Source: an uncultured Nitrospina sp.
GTDB taxonomy: Bacteria > Nitrospinota > Nitrospinia > Nitrospinales > VA-1
Assembly: GCA_937891765.1 (NCBI GenBank)
Contig: CALAGQ010000125.1
Location: forward strand, 1-64,000
Reading direction: 5' to 3'
Length of the DNA stretch: 64,000 nucleotides
In this document: piece by piece, positions 8,808-17,505 of the stretch
Position numbering within the stretch: position 1 is the stretch's first letter
Layout of the letters: every line of letters starts with the position of its first letter
The notes under the pieces: model-generated
Databases searched by the model: none
Told to the model about the DNA's origin: nothing
The model's input: the letters and a program-made list of their open reading frames with translations, nothing else
Translations under genes and position numbers: made by a program

Positions 8808-9923
8808 TTAATCTTTTTTGACACGAGTTGGAAAAAAGGGCGGCTTGACGACCTCAGCGGGCACGCTCAATTTCCTGATTTCCACTTCCAGTTTTGTTCC
8901 AGGTTCCGCATATTCAGGGGATACATAACATAATCCGATCCCTGTATTCAAGGAGGGGGAAAAAGTTCCGCTGGTCAGCTCACCAACGGGAGCCCCATTT
9001 TTCAAAATCCGGTAATGCGGGCGCGGCACTCCCCGGTCCAGCAGTCGGACACCTACCAGCCTGCGTCTGTTTCCCTCATCTTTTTGTTTTTTAAGCTCTG
9101 CCTGCCCTATGAACTCATCCTTGCCGAGTTTGATGACCCAGCCCAATCCGGCCTCCAGCGGCCTGGATTCCTCATTAATTTCGTTACCATAAAGTGCATA
9201 GCCCATTTCCATTCTCAAGGTATCTCTGGCCCCCAGACCAATGGGCTGAAGGTCGAATTCTTTGCCGGCATCAAGTATGGCCCTGAAAAGGGTTTCAGCG
9301 TGGCCCGCATCGACATAAACCTCAAACCCATCTTCACCTGTGTATCCGGTGCGTGCGATGATACTTGCAAAATTATGGATTTTTTCTTTTTTAAAATGGT
9401 AGTATCTGATTTCGCTCAAAGGGGTTTCACATAATTTTTGTAACAGGGCCTCAGAGTGTTTCCCTTGTATCGCCAGTTGCGCAGTTTCATGACTGGTATT
9501 TCGAATCGTGGCATTGCAAGATCCGGCATTTTTTAAAATCCATTGAAAATCTTTTTCCGTATTCGCGGCATTCACACAAAGGAAATAATGATCTTCAGTA
9601 AAACGGTGGACCAGCAAGTCATCCACCACGCCGCCGTTCTCCATGCACATCAGGGTATAAAGAGCCTGATTGTCCTGCATTGAATCGATATCATTGGTCA
9701 TCAGTTTTTGAATCAGGCTCTTGGCAGAAGGTCCCTGTATCTCGATCTCGCCCATATGGCTGACATCGAATATGCCGACACCATCGCGGACACATTGATG
9801 CTCCTGCATGACCCCTTGAAACTGAATGGGCATCTGCCATCCCGCAAAAGGAACCAGCTTACCCCCAAGTTCTTTGTGGACAGCGGTCAAGGGAGTGGTT
9901 TTCAGGTTTGAGGAAGTTGCCAT
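8808..9923 (-). CDS. gcvT: glycine cleavage system T protein (aminomethyltransferase)
   Basis: A 371-residue folate-dependent aminomethyltransferase: releases ammonia from aminomethyl-GcvH and makes 5,10-methylene-tetrahydrofolate. Characteristic segments are FAGWQMPIQFQGVMQEH, GIFDVSHMGEIEIQG with the conserved Asp/His region, ARTGYTGEDGFEVYV and GLGARDTLRMEMGYALYGNE. Full length. First gene of the operon, divergent from the nucleotidyltransferase gene; the roughly 110-base gap must hold both promoters. I saw no tandem glycine riboswitch fold in it. Confidence 0.96.
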   Translation of the reverse strand: MATSSNLKTTPLTAVHKELGGKLVPFAGWQMPIQFQGVMQEHQCVRDGVGIFDVSHMGEIEIQGPSAKSLIQKLMTNDIDSMQDNQALYTLMCMENGGVVDDLLVHRFTEDHYFLCVNAANTEKDFQWILKNAGSCNATIRNTSHETAQLAIQGKHSEALLQKLCETPLSEIRYYHFKKEKIHNFASIIARTGYTGEDGFEVYVDAGHAETLFRAILDAGKEFDLQPIGLGARDTLRMEMGYALYGNEINEESRPLEAGLGWVIKLGKDEFIGQAELKKQKDEGNRRRLVGVRLLDRGVPRPHYRILKNGAPVGELTSGTFSPSLNTGIGLCYVSPEYAEPGTKLEVEIRKLSVPAEVVKPPFFPTRVKKD

Positions 9924-10034
9924 GTTTAAAAAATCTGGTATTTTAGATGAAGACTGTAAGCTCTGTGTATAACCAATTTCATTAAAGAGCGCAAGGTATT
10001 ATAATAGAGTCGTAACAGAGAGGATTCTTTTTGT

Positions 10035-11078
10035 ATGAGTTCCATGAGTTTAGTGAACGGCCATAAAAAATATGATGTGATTCTGGTTGCCGGAGAAGGA
10101 AAATCCAGTTACAAGGTTCATCATCAGAACAAGGCTTTTTTGACCATTAATGGCAAGTGCATTGTCCATTACATCGTCGAAACTCTGCAACAGGTGAAAT
10201 CCATTCAGGATATTTATGTTGTGGGTCACAAAGAAAAACTGCAACAGGTTTTTCTTTCGGGACGGGTCGACCTGGAATCCCCAAAACGTATTCACATTGT
10301 CGAACAAAAAACCAATCTCTACGAAAACGTCTGGCACACTTTCCTCCAGTCTTTAAAGGACGAAAGTGGAGAAGCGCCAAATACCGAGTCCCACCGCGAC
10401 CGGGCGGTCCTGATCGTGCCCTGTGACGCTCCGCTGATGACACCGCAGGAAGTGGAGTATTTTATCTCCCATGCGGACATGGAAGATTATGACCACGTTT
10501 TGGGATTGGTTTCCCGCGAGAAATTAAAGTATTTTTATCCGCAGACAGGGAAGCCCGGCATAAAAATGGCCTACCTTCACATTAAAGAAGACAGCTACCG
10601 GATTAACAATCTGCATTTGGTTAAACCTCTGCGCATTGAGAACCGGGAATACATCCAGAAAATGTACCAGTACCGTTACCAGAGAAATTTTAAAAACCTG
10701 GTGCTTTTTGCTTTATCGCTTTTTGGAAAAGGCCGGGTTCAGCATTATAAAAACTATATCGGCCTGCAATTATGTCTGTTTTTTACCAGCCTCCGGCTGG
10801 ATTTTCTAGTCGATTTTTTTCGCAACTTGAACCCAAAAAAAGAATTGGAAAAAAGCATCTCCACCGTCATGAAAACCCGGTTTGCAGCTTTGGAAGTTCC
10901 CTACCCGGGAGCGGCCCTTGACATTGACAATGCTAAAGACTACGAGGCCATGAAAACCCGGTTTGATGAATGGTGGAAATATTTACAGGAAGATAAAGAA
11001 CCGCAGACCTTTACCGGAAACTACAACGAGGTTTCTCACACCACCGAGAAAGTGACACGACCATCTCCCACACACTGA
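10035..11078 (+). CDS. MobA-like nucleotidyltransferase family protein
   Basis: A 347-residue protein. The first 170 residues follow the NTP-transferase (glycosyltransferase A-like) pattern: YDVILVAGEG (about 13-22), a lysine-bearing KAFLTINGKCIVHYIVETL and the metal-binding LIVPCDAPLMTPQEVEYF. The classic GxGTRM loop is altered to GEGKSSYK. The C-terminal half (hydrophobic around LVLFALSLFGKG and IGLQLCLFFTSLRLDFLVDFF) may touch the membrane. It may activate a sugar or alcohol phosphate for envelope synthesis; substrate unknown. Start may instead be the ATG at 10044. Confidence 0.7.
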   Translation: MSSMSLVNGHKKYDVILVAGEGKSSYKVHHQNKAFLTINGKCIVHYIVETLQQVKSIQDIYVVGHKEKLQQVFLSGRVDLESPKRIHIVEQKTNLYENVWHTFLQSLKDESGEAPNTESHRDRAVLIVPCDAPLMTPQEVEYFISHADMEDYDHVLGLVSREKLKYFYPQTGKPGIKMAYLHIKEDSYRINNLHLVKPLRIENREYIQKMYQYRYQRNFKNLVLFALSLFGKGRVQHYKNYIGLQLCLFFTSLRLDFLVDFFRNLNPKKELEKSISTVMKTRFAALEVPYPGAALDIDNAKDYEAMKTRFDEWWKYLQEDKEPQTFTGNYNEVSHTTEKVTRPSPTH

Positions 11079-11079
11079 C

Positions 11080-11190
11080 TGACTGCTAGCCGCAGGGGCA
11101 ACTAGCAAGAGCTTGTTGAGCCAAGAAAAATCTTTGCTCGCCAGGGATAGTTATTACTCATTGGCCCCACGTCGAGTGGTGCCCGGGGAT
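11080..11190. repeat. hairpin-repeat block before lepA
   Basis: Contains GCTAGCCGCAGGGGCAACTA, TTGAGCCAAG and a family A copy in reverse (TGGCCCCACGTCGAGTGG, 11162-11179). The same modules in the same order appear at 62335-62429 downstream of nirK. Confidence 0.7.
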
Positions 11191-11202
11191 ATTTGACAAA
11201 TT

Positions 11203-13005
11203 ATGACACAAGACCGATTAAGAAATTTTTCCATCATTGCCCACATTGATCATGGCAAGTCCACTCTGGCCGACAAGCTGATTGTCGCCACCTCAGCGAT
11301 CCCCAAACGGGAAATGAAGGAACAGGTGTTGGACAATATGGATTTGGAACGGGAGCGCGGGATCACCATCAAGGCTCAAACGGTGCGCCTGAAATACAAC
11401 TCCAAAGACAAGCAGAGTTATGTGTTCAACATGATTGACACTCCCGGCCATGTGGATTTCACCTATGAGGTATCCCGCAGTCTTGCCGCCTGCGAAGGGG
11501 TGTTGCTGGTCATCGACGCAACACAAGGTATTCAGGCGCAAACCATCGCCAACCTCAATCTGGCCATGCAACATAACCTGACCGTCATACCGGTGATCAA
11601 TAAAATCGACCTGCCCAGCGCTAATCCGGATTTCATCAAAGAACAACTGGAAGATGTCCTGCAAATAGAATCCTCAGAAGCGGTTCTGGTCAGCGCTAAG
11701 GAAGGAATCGGGATCGATGAGTTGATGGAGGCCGTGGTTCGGCAAATCCCTCCTCCGACCGGAGACGCTTCCAAAAAATTACAGGCCCTGCTCTTCGACG
11801 CATGGTATGACGCGTACCGCGGAGTGATCATTCTGGTCAAGATACAGCAGGGTGTCCTGAAGTCAGGCGAGGAAATAATGATGATGGCTACGGGAAACAA
11901 TTTCATGGTCGAAGAACTCGGCACGTTCAATCCCCGAGAAGAGAAAGGCACCGAGCTCCGGGCGGGAGAGGTGGGCTATCTGGTTGCCAACATCAAAGAA
12001 CTGGACCAGACCAAGGTGGGAGACACCATCACCCACACCAAAAACCCTGCCGAAGAACCCTTGCCCGGTTATAAAGAAGTCAAACCCATGGTTTTCAGCG
12101 GATTGTATCCGATCAGTGGTGACGACTATGAAGATTTACGCGACGCGCTAAAAAAACTCGCGTTGAACGATGCCTCGTTTTCTTATGAAGCGGAAACCTC
12201 CACAGCCCTGGGTTTCGGGTTCCGTTGTGGATTTTTGGGATTACTGCATATGGAAATTATAAGGGAACGCATTGAGCGTGAATATAAGGTTGACCTTCTC
12301 ACCACCGCGCCCACCGTCATTTATAAAGTCGTCACCACCGATGGTAAAACGTTGATGATCGACAACCCTTCCAAACTGCAGGAACAAAAAAACATCGACC
12401 ATCTTGAGGAACCTTACGTCATAGGAACCATCATCGTTCCGGAAGAGTATATCGGAGTGATTATGGCACTGGTCCGCGATCGCAGAGGAATCCAGAAAAA
12501 AATGGAATACATGAGCCCGGAAACAGTCTTAATGGAATATGAACTGCCATTTAACGAAATCGTTCTGAATTTTTATGACCGCCTCAAATCAGGCACCAAA
12601 GGTTACGCTTCGTTCGACTATGAATTTATAGATTTCAGGACATCCAATCTGGTAAAGTTGGACGTTCTTTTGAATGGAGAACTAGTCGACGCGCTGTCTT
12701 TGATCGCCCATAAAGATAAAGTGTATTATCAGGGTCGCGAACTGGCTAAAAAACTCAAGGAACAGATACCGCGTCAAATGTTCGAGGTCGCGATTCAGGC
12801 GGCGATAGGCAGCAAGGTCGTCGCGCGTGAAACGGTCAAGGCGCTCAGAAAAAATGTTCTGGCAAAATGTTACGGTGGCGATATCACCCGCAAACGCAAA
12901 CTGCTGGAAAAACAAAAAGAAGGTAAGAAAAAAATGAAACAGATTGGCAGCGTGGAAATTCCACAGGAAGCCTTTCTTGCAATATTGAGGACCGATGACA
13001 AATAA
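11203..13005 (+). CDS. lepA: elongation factor 4 (LepA), back-translocating GTPase
   Basis: A 600-residue translational GTPase of standard length. G1 is HIDHGKST, G2 lies around [13 protein letters not shown]3 is DTPGHVDF and G4 is NKIDLPSA. The LepA-specific C-terminal domain ends with [26 protein letters not shown]. It acts on stalled ribosomes at the membrane. Its 3' end overlaps lepB by 11 bases, the classic lepA-lepB coupling. Confidence 0.98.
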   Translation: MTQDRLRNFSIIAHIDHGKSTLADKLIVATSAIPKREMKEQVLDNMDLERERGITIKAQTVRLKYNSKDKQSYVFNMIDTPGHVDFTYEVSRSLAACEGVLLVIDATQGIQAQTIANLNLAMQHNLTVIPVINKIDLPSANPDFIKEQLEDVLQIESSEAVLVSAKEGIGIDELMEAVVRQIPPPTGDASKKLQALLFDAWYDAYRGVIILVKIQQGVLKSGEEIMMMATGNNFMVEELGTFNPREEKGTELRAGEVGYLVANIKELDQTKVGDTITHTKNPAEEPLPGYKEVKPMVFSGLYPISGDDYEDLRDALKKLALNDASFSYEAETSTALGFGFRCGFLGLLHMEIIRERIEREYKVDLLTTAPTVIYKVVTTDGKTLMIDNPSKLQEQKNIDHLEEPYVIGTIIVPEEYIGVIMALVRDRRGIQKKMEYMSPETVLMEYELPFNEIVLNFYDRLKSGTKGYASFDYEFIDFRTSNLVKLDVLLNGELVDALSLIAHKDKVYYQGRELAKKLKEQIPRQMFEVAIQAAIGSKVVARETVKALRKNVLAKCYGGDITRKRKLLEKQKEGKKKMKQIGSVEIPQEAFLAILRTDDK

Positions 13006-13666
13006 AACCGACGCTCCAACCGAAGGAACTAAAGTTCAAGAAAAAAGCCTGACCCGCGAGTACACCGAGGCCATTTTAATCGCCCTGCTTCTGGCCTTGT
13101 TGATTCGCACGTTTATTGTTCAGGCGTTTAAAATTCCTTCTGGCTCCATGGAAACCACATTACTTATCGGCGATCATATTCTGGTTTCCAAGTTTCCTTA
13201 TGGAACGCATATCCCTAACGAAATCCCTTTCCTCAACATCAAACTATTTGACGATATCGTTTTTTTTACCAAAGTTCCTGAAAGAGGAGACATCATCGTT
13301 TTTAAATTCCCAAAAGATGAAACCCGGGATTTCATAAAACGCGTGATTGGTGTGCCCGGGGACTTGTTGGAAGTGCGGCGGCAAAAAGTTTATATCAATG
13401 GCAAGCCTTATGAAGATGTCCATGCCCGCCATACCGAAGCGCCCTCAGACAGTCCGTTTGTACCTCGCGATGACTTCGGCCCCATTCTGGTTCCGGATGG
13501 GCATGTCTTTGCTATGGGTGATAACCGGGAAAACAGCCAGGACAGCCGCTATTGGGGTTATGTAAATGTTAAAAAAATACGCGGCAAGGCGCTTATGATT
13601 TACTGGTCCTGGAATCAAATTGAAAGCTGGGTTCGATTTGAACGGTTCGGGAAAATTCTGGAATAG
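12995..13666 (+). CDS. lepB: signal peptidase I
   Basis: Membrane-bound type I signal peptidase of 223 residues. One N-terminal membrane helix (about 24-44) is followed by the catalytic Ser51 in [11 protein letters not shown] and the general base Lys115 in [13 protein letters not shown]. The conserved box [14 protein letters not shown] (about 175-188) completes the active-site fold in the periplasm. Translationally coupled to lepA by an overlap. Confidence 0.97.
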   Translation: MTNKTDAPTEGTKVQEKSLTREYTEAILIALLLALLIRTFIVQAFKIPSGSMETTLLIGDHILVSKFPYGTHIPNEIPFLNIKLFDDIVFFTKVPERGDIIVFKFPKDETRDFIKRVIGVPGDLLEVRRQKVYINGKPYEDVHARHTEAPSDSPFVPRDDFGPILVPDGHVFAMGDNRENSQDSRYWGYVNVKKIRGKALMIYWSWNQIESWVRFERFGKILE

Positions 13667-13672
13667 CCTGGC

Positions 13673-14365
13673 ATGGTAAAACCTTCGACATTAAAAAACC
13701 AACTGCACTCCCTTCTCACTCACTGCAAGGCCGCCATTCTCGACTTTGACGGATTGCTGGCCGACTCAGAACCGTACCACTATCAGGCTTATAACGAAGT
13801 TTTTGAACGCTACGGGCACACCCTGAACAAAGAAGAATATTGGGTGGAGTGGACCTCGAAGGGAAAAGGCATCGCTGGAGAGATCGAGCGTCACAACCTT
13901 GAACTGGATGTAGATCCGGTTGACATGCGACAACAAAAGTTTGAGGTGTATTCCCGCTTTTGCCGGAGTGGAGAGATCAAGTTGTTTCCGTTGGCACAGA
14001 GCATGGCAGAGAGCCTGTCGGCTAATCACAAGCTGGCCATCGCCTCAGGGTCCTGGGCCAAAGACATTCGCGCTATTCTCAAAAATGCCGGCACGCTGAA
14101 TCTTTTTCCGGTCATTCTGGGAAAGGAGTCGGCGACCCGGGAAAAACCACATCCCGATATTTTTTTAAACGCCGCAGAAAAACTGGGATGCGCTCCCAGT
14201 GAATGCTTTGTTCTGGAAGACGCGCTGAAAGGACTCTGTGCGGCCAGGGAGGCGGGAATGCCCTGCATCATTCTCCGAAACCCCTTGAATCGCAGTATAA
14301 ATTTTGACGGTGCAGAACTGATCTTTGAAAGTCTTGACGATTTCGTTTCCGCCTTGAAGCCCTGA
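13673..14365 (+). CDS. HAD-superfamily phosphatase/phosphoglucomutase-like protein
   Basis: A 230-residue HAD hydrolase of subfamily IA. Motif I is DFDGLLADSEP (nucleophile Asp around 24), motif II the Ser in ASGSWAK, motif III the Lys in REKPHPDIFL, and motif IV LEDALKG. A helical cap lies between motifs I and II. The pattern fits beta-phosphoglucomutase-like or sugar-phosphate phosphatases; the substrate is not predictable. It begins seven bases after lepB and is probably in the same transcript. Confidence 0.85.
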   Translation: MVKPSTLKNQLHSLLTHCKAAILDFDGLLADSEPYHYQAYNEVFERYGHTLNKEEYWVEWTSKGKGIAGEIERHNLELDVDPVDMRQQKFEVYSRFCRSGEIKLFPLAQSMAESLSANHKLAIASGSWAKDIRAILKNAGTLNLFPVILGKESATREKPHPDIFLNAAEKLGCAPSECFVLEDALKGLCAAREAGMPCIILRNPLNRSINFDGAELIFESLDDFVSALKP

Positions 14366-14387
14366 ACCTTACCCCGGCATCCTGGTT

Positions 14388-15311
14388 TTAGACTTTCTCT
14401 TTTTCCAACTCCGCTTTGAATCCGGCAAACAATTTCTGAATGGGGGGAATGATCTTTTCCTTCAACTCATCGGGCACCCAGTTAATTTTTTCTACCGGCC
14501 AGTTTTCCAGTTTATGGATATCAAGACCAGCTTTGGAAAAAGGCCCTTCCAAACTTTCCTCAAAACCGTAAATCAACGCACTTTTAAACACCGTCTCATA
14601 AAGGTCAACGATTTCCTCCGAATCATGCAAGCCTGTCATAAATCGTTCCATCATTTTTGCGATGATCGGGTTAGCGTGTTCCTGAAAGTCTTCGCTGCAG
14701 GCAGCTTGCAGAGTACGGTAAATAATGATGATGTCCTGAAGCAGGTATTTAATCTCTTTGGGATCTTTGACAACCGGGCCTTTTGACAGGTCAAAAAATT
14801 CTTTATATTCCTTGAGGATTCTTACGGTATCACAGATGATCGACTCCTCCCAGGGCACATGGTTCCAGACAAAGAACGCCCGCAACCACCTCACCGTGTC
14901 CGTGGCGTCTTCCATGTGCAGAGTCAGGCTGGGCTTGACAGAATTACTGAAGGGAAGGCGCCCACCCCACATTTTCAGTTTTAACTGCAACTGCGGTGAG
15001 AATGCCTCTGCGAACACATCGCAATAAATTGAGACCAGTCTTTCCAGGTTCTGATGTTTCTCCAAAGGGGTGTTTTGCGGAAGATTGACAATGCCATAAA
15101 GCCTCCAGATGCGCCTTCTGGCCAGACCATTCGGGTGGGCGATAAGATAAGTGCCACCCCAGATTCCGGAAGTGATGGGGATATCCATCTGGTGAGTTTC
15201 CCGCATACGCCGGGAAACTTCCGTAGCCACGTTCTGATACAACTCGTTCAAGTGATACAAGTTGACCAGATTGTCGTCCGCAAAGACTGGAGTTTTAACC
15301 AATGCTGTCAT
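14388..15311 (-). CDS. hypothetical protein
   Basis: A 307-residue soluble protein, largely alpha-helical, without signal peptide or membrane segment. There are no recognisable catalytic motifs. The N-terminal third contains a Trp-rich strand region (SGIWGGTYLIAHPNGLARRRIWRLYGIV). Convergent with the HAD gene. A terminator at 15362-15407 separates it from the lipoprotein gene upstream, so it has its own promoter within the 50 bases before its ATG. Confidence 0.6.
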   Translation of the reverse strand: MTALVKTPVFADDNLVNLYHLNELYQNVATEVSRRMRETHQMDIPITSGIWGGTYLIAHPNGLARRRIWRLYGIVNLPQNTPLEKHQNLERLVSIYCDVFAEAFSPQLQLKLKMWGGRLPFSNSVKPSLTLHMEDATDTVRWLRAFFVWNHVPWEESIICDTVRILKEYKEFFDLSKGPVVKDPKEIKYLLQDIIIIYRTLQAACSEDFQEHANPIIAKMMERFMTGLHDSEEIVDLYETVFKSALIYGFEESLEGPFSKAGLDIHKLENWPVEKINWVPDELKEKIIPPIQKLFAGFKAELEKEKV

Positions 15312-15361
15312 TGTTTCCTACAAGGAAAAAGATGAAACGCGTTTAATACAATCTTAGAGAC

Positions 15362-15407
15362 AAAAAAAACAAAAAAAATTCCACCCCCGGGCTGGAGGTG
15401 GAATTTT
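15362..15407 (-). terminator. rho-independent terminator of the DUF4399 lipoprotein gene
   Basis: On the minus strand an 11-bp stem (15375-15385 with 15397-15407) and 11-base loop is followed by runs of T. It lies 25 bases past the lipoprotein stop codon. Confidence 0.88.
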
Positions 15408-15431
15408 CCATTAAATTATTCCGCAAGGAAA

Positions 15432-15875
15432 TTAATTCACATGTACCACAGTGACGGTTACAGAATCTGTGACTGCCGGGCTATAAGGAACATGGTTGCC
15501 CTGCGCAAAAAGGGCCGTGATGGTGTGTTGGCCTTTGCTCAGGTTAATTGTTTTACAGGTGGAACCGTCACCCATATGAATATGAGTGTCATCCTTGGCA
15601 ACGGGCTTGCTCAAATCACCAGAAACTGTGTCGATGAGCAAGTGATGATGACCTTTACCGGGGTTCACACCATTTTTAGCAGGTTCTACTGTGTAGCCAT
15701 TGGTTGCCATACAAACTTCTAACGGACTGCTGACATTAGACAGCGTAGCCGGTTTAGTGATCGCTAATGCTTTACCAGCACTGGAAGTCGCCATGCTGCC
15801 GCCTCCGGTCTGAGCCGCACAACCTGCAAATAAAACTATTACCAACAATGCCATAACTCTAGAAATAATCTTCAT
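15432..15875 (-). CDS. DUF4399-type periplasmic lipoprotein
   Basis: A 147-residue lipoprotein precursor: hydrophobic leader with lipobox LFAGC and acylated Cys19, then a Gly/Ser/Thr linker and a DUF4399-like domain (about 45-147). The domain carries a His-rich GKGHHHLLID and the DTHIHMGDGSTCKTINLSKGQHTITALFAQGNH signature. The His clusters suggest metal binding, but function is unknown for the family. A good terminator follows, so it is a single-gene transcript. The leader region contains a weak terminator-like hairpin (15935-15964). Confidence 0.85.
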   Translation of the reverse strand: MKIISRVMALLVIVLFAGCAAQTGGGSMATSSAGKALAITKPATLSNVSSPLEVCMATNGYTVEPAKNGVNPGKGHHHLLIDTVSGDLSKPVAKDDTHIHMGDGSTCKTINLSKGQHTITALFAQGNHVPYSPAVTDSVTVTVVHVN

Positions 15876-15934
15876 AAATTCCTCTTGAAAAAAAATGAAT
15901 CATTAGCGAATAGGAGACTGCCCAATAAAACCCT

Positions 15935-15964
15935 AAAAAAACGGCCTGATTAAATATTCGGCCG
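15935..15964 (-). other. possible leader terminator or attenuator
   Basis: On the minus strand CGGCC, a 13-base loop, GGCCG and seven Ts lie about 60 bases before the lipoprotein start. The stem is only 5 bp, so this is weak. Apart from this and the promoter noted below, the 15876-16248 gap holds no gene. Confidence 0.3.
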
Positions 15965-16162
15965 AAAAAAATTTCAATTTCAGCGGACACCCAAAAATAA
16001 TCAGAAAAGGTGGATAAGTTCGATAATAAAGGAAAATACCGATAAAATCAATCACACCTTTGTAAAAAAACCGTTATTCGGGCCTGAAATTAAGCGGTTT
16101 TGCCACAAGAACCCGGAGGTTTAAAGGGAAAAAATGTCGGGGACAATCTGGCGAATGAAGGC

Positions 16163-16168
16163 TATAAT
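16163..16168 (+). promoter_or_regulatory. -10 box before the phosphodiester glycosidase-like gene
   Basis: A consensus TATAAT preceded by GGC; the -35 position (GGGACA at 16140-16145, 17-base spacer) matches poorly. It lies 80 bases before the chosen ATG. Confidence 0.4.
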
Positions 16169-16248
16169 CCGTTCCACCTGACCACAGGTTTGACTTCCAC
16201 TTGAGAGGACGGTTAAGTCTTTCTACAAGATGTTTTGAGGTGGAGCTA

Positions 16249-17109
16249 ATGATGAAACGTTTCCAATATCTGCTTATTCCAGCTATCGTTTTGCTGGGAG
16301 CCCTAACGCTGGCAAACAGCCCGGCAACCCGCCCGGCCGATTCGGCAAAGCCTTCTGCTTGGAGAAACCTGGAGAAGGGTTTGGATCTAGGCATTTTCCA
16401 GGCTCCAAAAAAATCCGCTTTGGGCGATTCCTTGATTCGCATTTTAAGAGCAGACACCGACTATTTTGGATTGCGGCTGTTAAACGCCACATCCAAGGAT
16501 CAGGCAAAACGCCGGACTATGAAAGATTGGGTGAACAAGAACGGACTGGTTGCCGCCATCAACGCAAGCATGTACCAAGAGGACATGATGTCCAGTGTCT
16601 CTTATATGAAAACCCGACAACACACCAACAGCACCTGGGTTTCAAAAGATAAAACCATCCTCGCTTTCGATCCTACTGACAAAAGCCTGCCTACAGTGCG
16701 AATCATTGATCGGGATTGCGAAGATTTTGACAAGCTCAGAAAGTTGTATGGCACCTTGATCCAGAGTATTCGTATGGTCTCCTGTCAGGGAGAAAACATG
16801 TGGGGACCACAAACGAAAATGTGGAGCACCGCCGCGATTGGACTGGATCATCAGGGCCGGGTCTTGTTCATCCACGTCCGTTCGCCCTACACCACCCACG
16901 ATTTGATCGATATGCTTCTTGAACTCCCGGTCGGACTGAAACAGGCTATGTATGTTGAAGGTGGGGCCGATGCTCAACTGTACATCAACACAGGAAAAGA
17001 AAGGCACGAGTTTATCGGAAGTTATTCCAGCGGTTCCAGAGAGCATGACGAAAATACTTTTTCCCACCCGGTTCCGAACGTGCTGGGCCTGGTGCGTCTT
17101 GGAAAATAG
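16249..17109 (+). CDS. exported phosphodiester glycosidase (NAGPA-like) family protein
   Basis: A 286-residue protein with an N-terminal hydrophobic signal/anchor (YLLIPAIVLLGALTLANS). It then has the phosphodiester glycosidase fold: a start around RADTDYFGLRLL, the AINASMYQEDMMSSVSYM segment and the family-typical YVEGGADAQLYI near the end. Homologues hydrolyse sugar phosphodiesters or act on cell envelope polymers; the substrate here is unknown. I chose the ATG at 16249, behind GAGGTGGAG, over the TTG at 16201. It is followed 12 bases later by the ModE-like gene, probably one operon. Confidence 0.8.
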   Translation: MMKRFQYLLIPAIVLLGALTLANSPATRPADSAKPSAWRNLEKGLDLGIFQAPKKSALGDSLIRILRADTDYFGLRLLNATSKDQAKRRTMKDWVNKNGLVAAINASMYQEDMMSSVSYMKTRQHTNSTWVSKDKTILAFDPTDKSLPTVRIIDRDCEDFDKLRKLYGTLIQSIRMVSCQGENMWGPQTKMWSTAAIGLDHQGRVLFIHVRSPYTTHDLIDMLLELPVGLKQAMYVEGGADAQLYINTGKERHEFIGSYSSGSREHDENTFSHPVPNVLGLVRLGK

Positions 17110-17121
17110 GAGAAAGATAGT

Positions 17122-17478
17122 TTGCCAGAGAAAAAGAAAATTTCAGTCCGGGCCCGGTTCCGGATAATGACCGGAGATTTGATCGCTCTCGGACCCGGGA
17201 AAGTCGATTTACTCGAATCGATTGGCCGGGAAGGCTCCATCTCCCAGGCCGCGCGGGAAAGACACCTGAGCTACCGGCGTGCCTGGAACATGGTGGACAC
17301 CATGAACCAGTGCTTCAAAGAACCTCTGGTCATTAGCGTCACTGGAGGCAAAGGGGGAGGCGGAGCCCAACTGACCCCTGCCGGAGAAAAAGTTATTCAG
17401 CTTTACCGTAAAATGGAAAAAAAAGCCGCTACCGCCACCCAGACCGAATCGAAAGCCCTGCAAAAATTCCTCCACTAG
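17122..17478 (+). CDS. ModE-type winged-helix DNA-binding protein lacking molybdate domain
   Basis: A 118-residue protein equal to the N-terminal domain of ModE: GPGKVDLLESIGREGSISQAARERHLSYRRAWNMVDTMN (helix-turn-helix, about 25-65) and GGKGGGGAQLTPAGEKVIQLYRKME (wing and dimer helix). The C-terminal Mop/TOBE molybdate-binding domain is absent, as in the shorter LysR-type 'molybdenum-binding regulator' proteins. It could be a molybdenum-dependent or unrelated regulator. It uses a TTG start. No molybdate transport gene is in the window. Confidence 0.82.
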   Translation: MPEKKKISVRARFRIMTGDLIALGPGKVDLLESIGREGSISQAARERHLSYRRAWNMVDTMNQCFKEPLVISVTGGKGGGGAQLTPAGEKVIQLYRKMEKKAATATQTESKALQKFLH

Positions 17479-17490
17479 GCTCACTAGGTG

Positions 17491-17505
17491 CCAGCGTTAC
17501 ACTGG
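17491..17505 (-). repeat. hairpin repeat, family B, supplying a stop codon
   Basis: In gene sense CCAGTG-TAA-CGCTGG. The loop TAA (17497-17499) is the stop of the methyltransferase gene. One stem pair is mismatched. Confidence 0.75.

Noticed and set aside
9924-10034. Glycine riboswitch upstream of gcvT
   Set aside because: The gap is short and I could not find the paired aptamer core; a covariance-model search would settle it.
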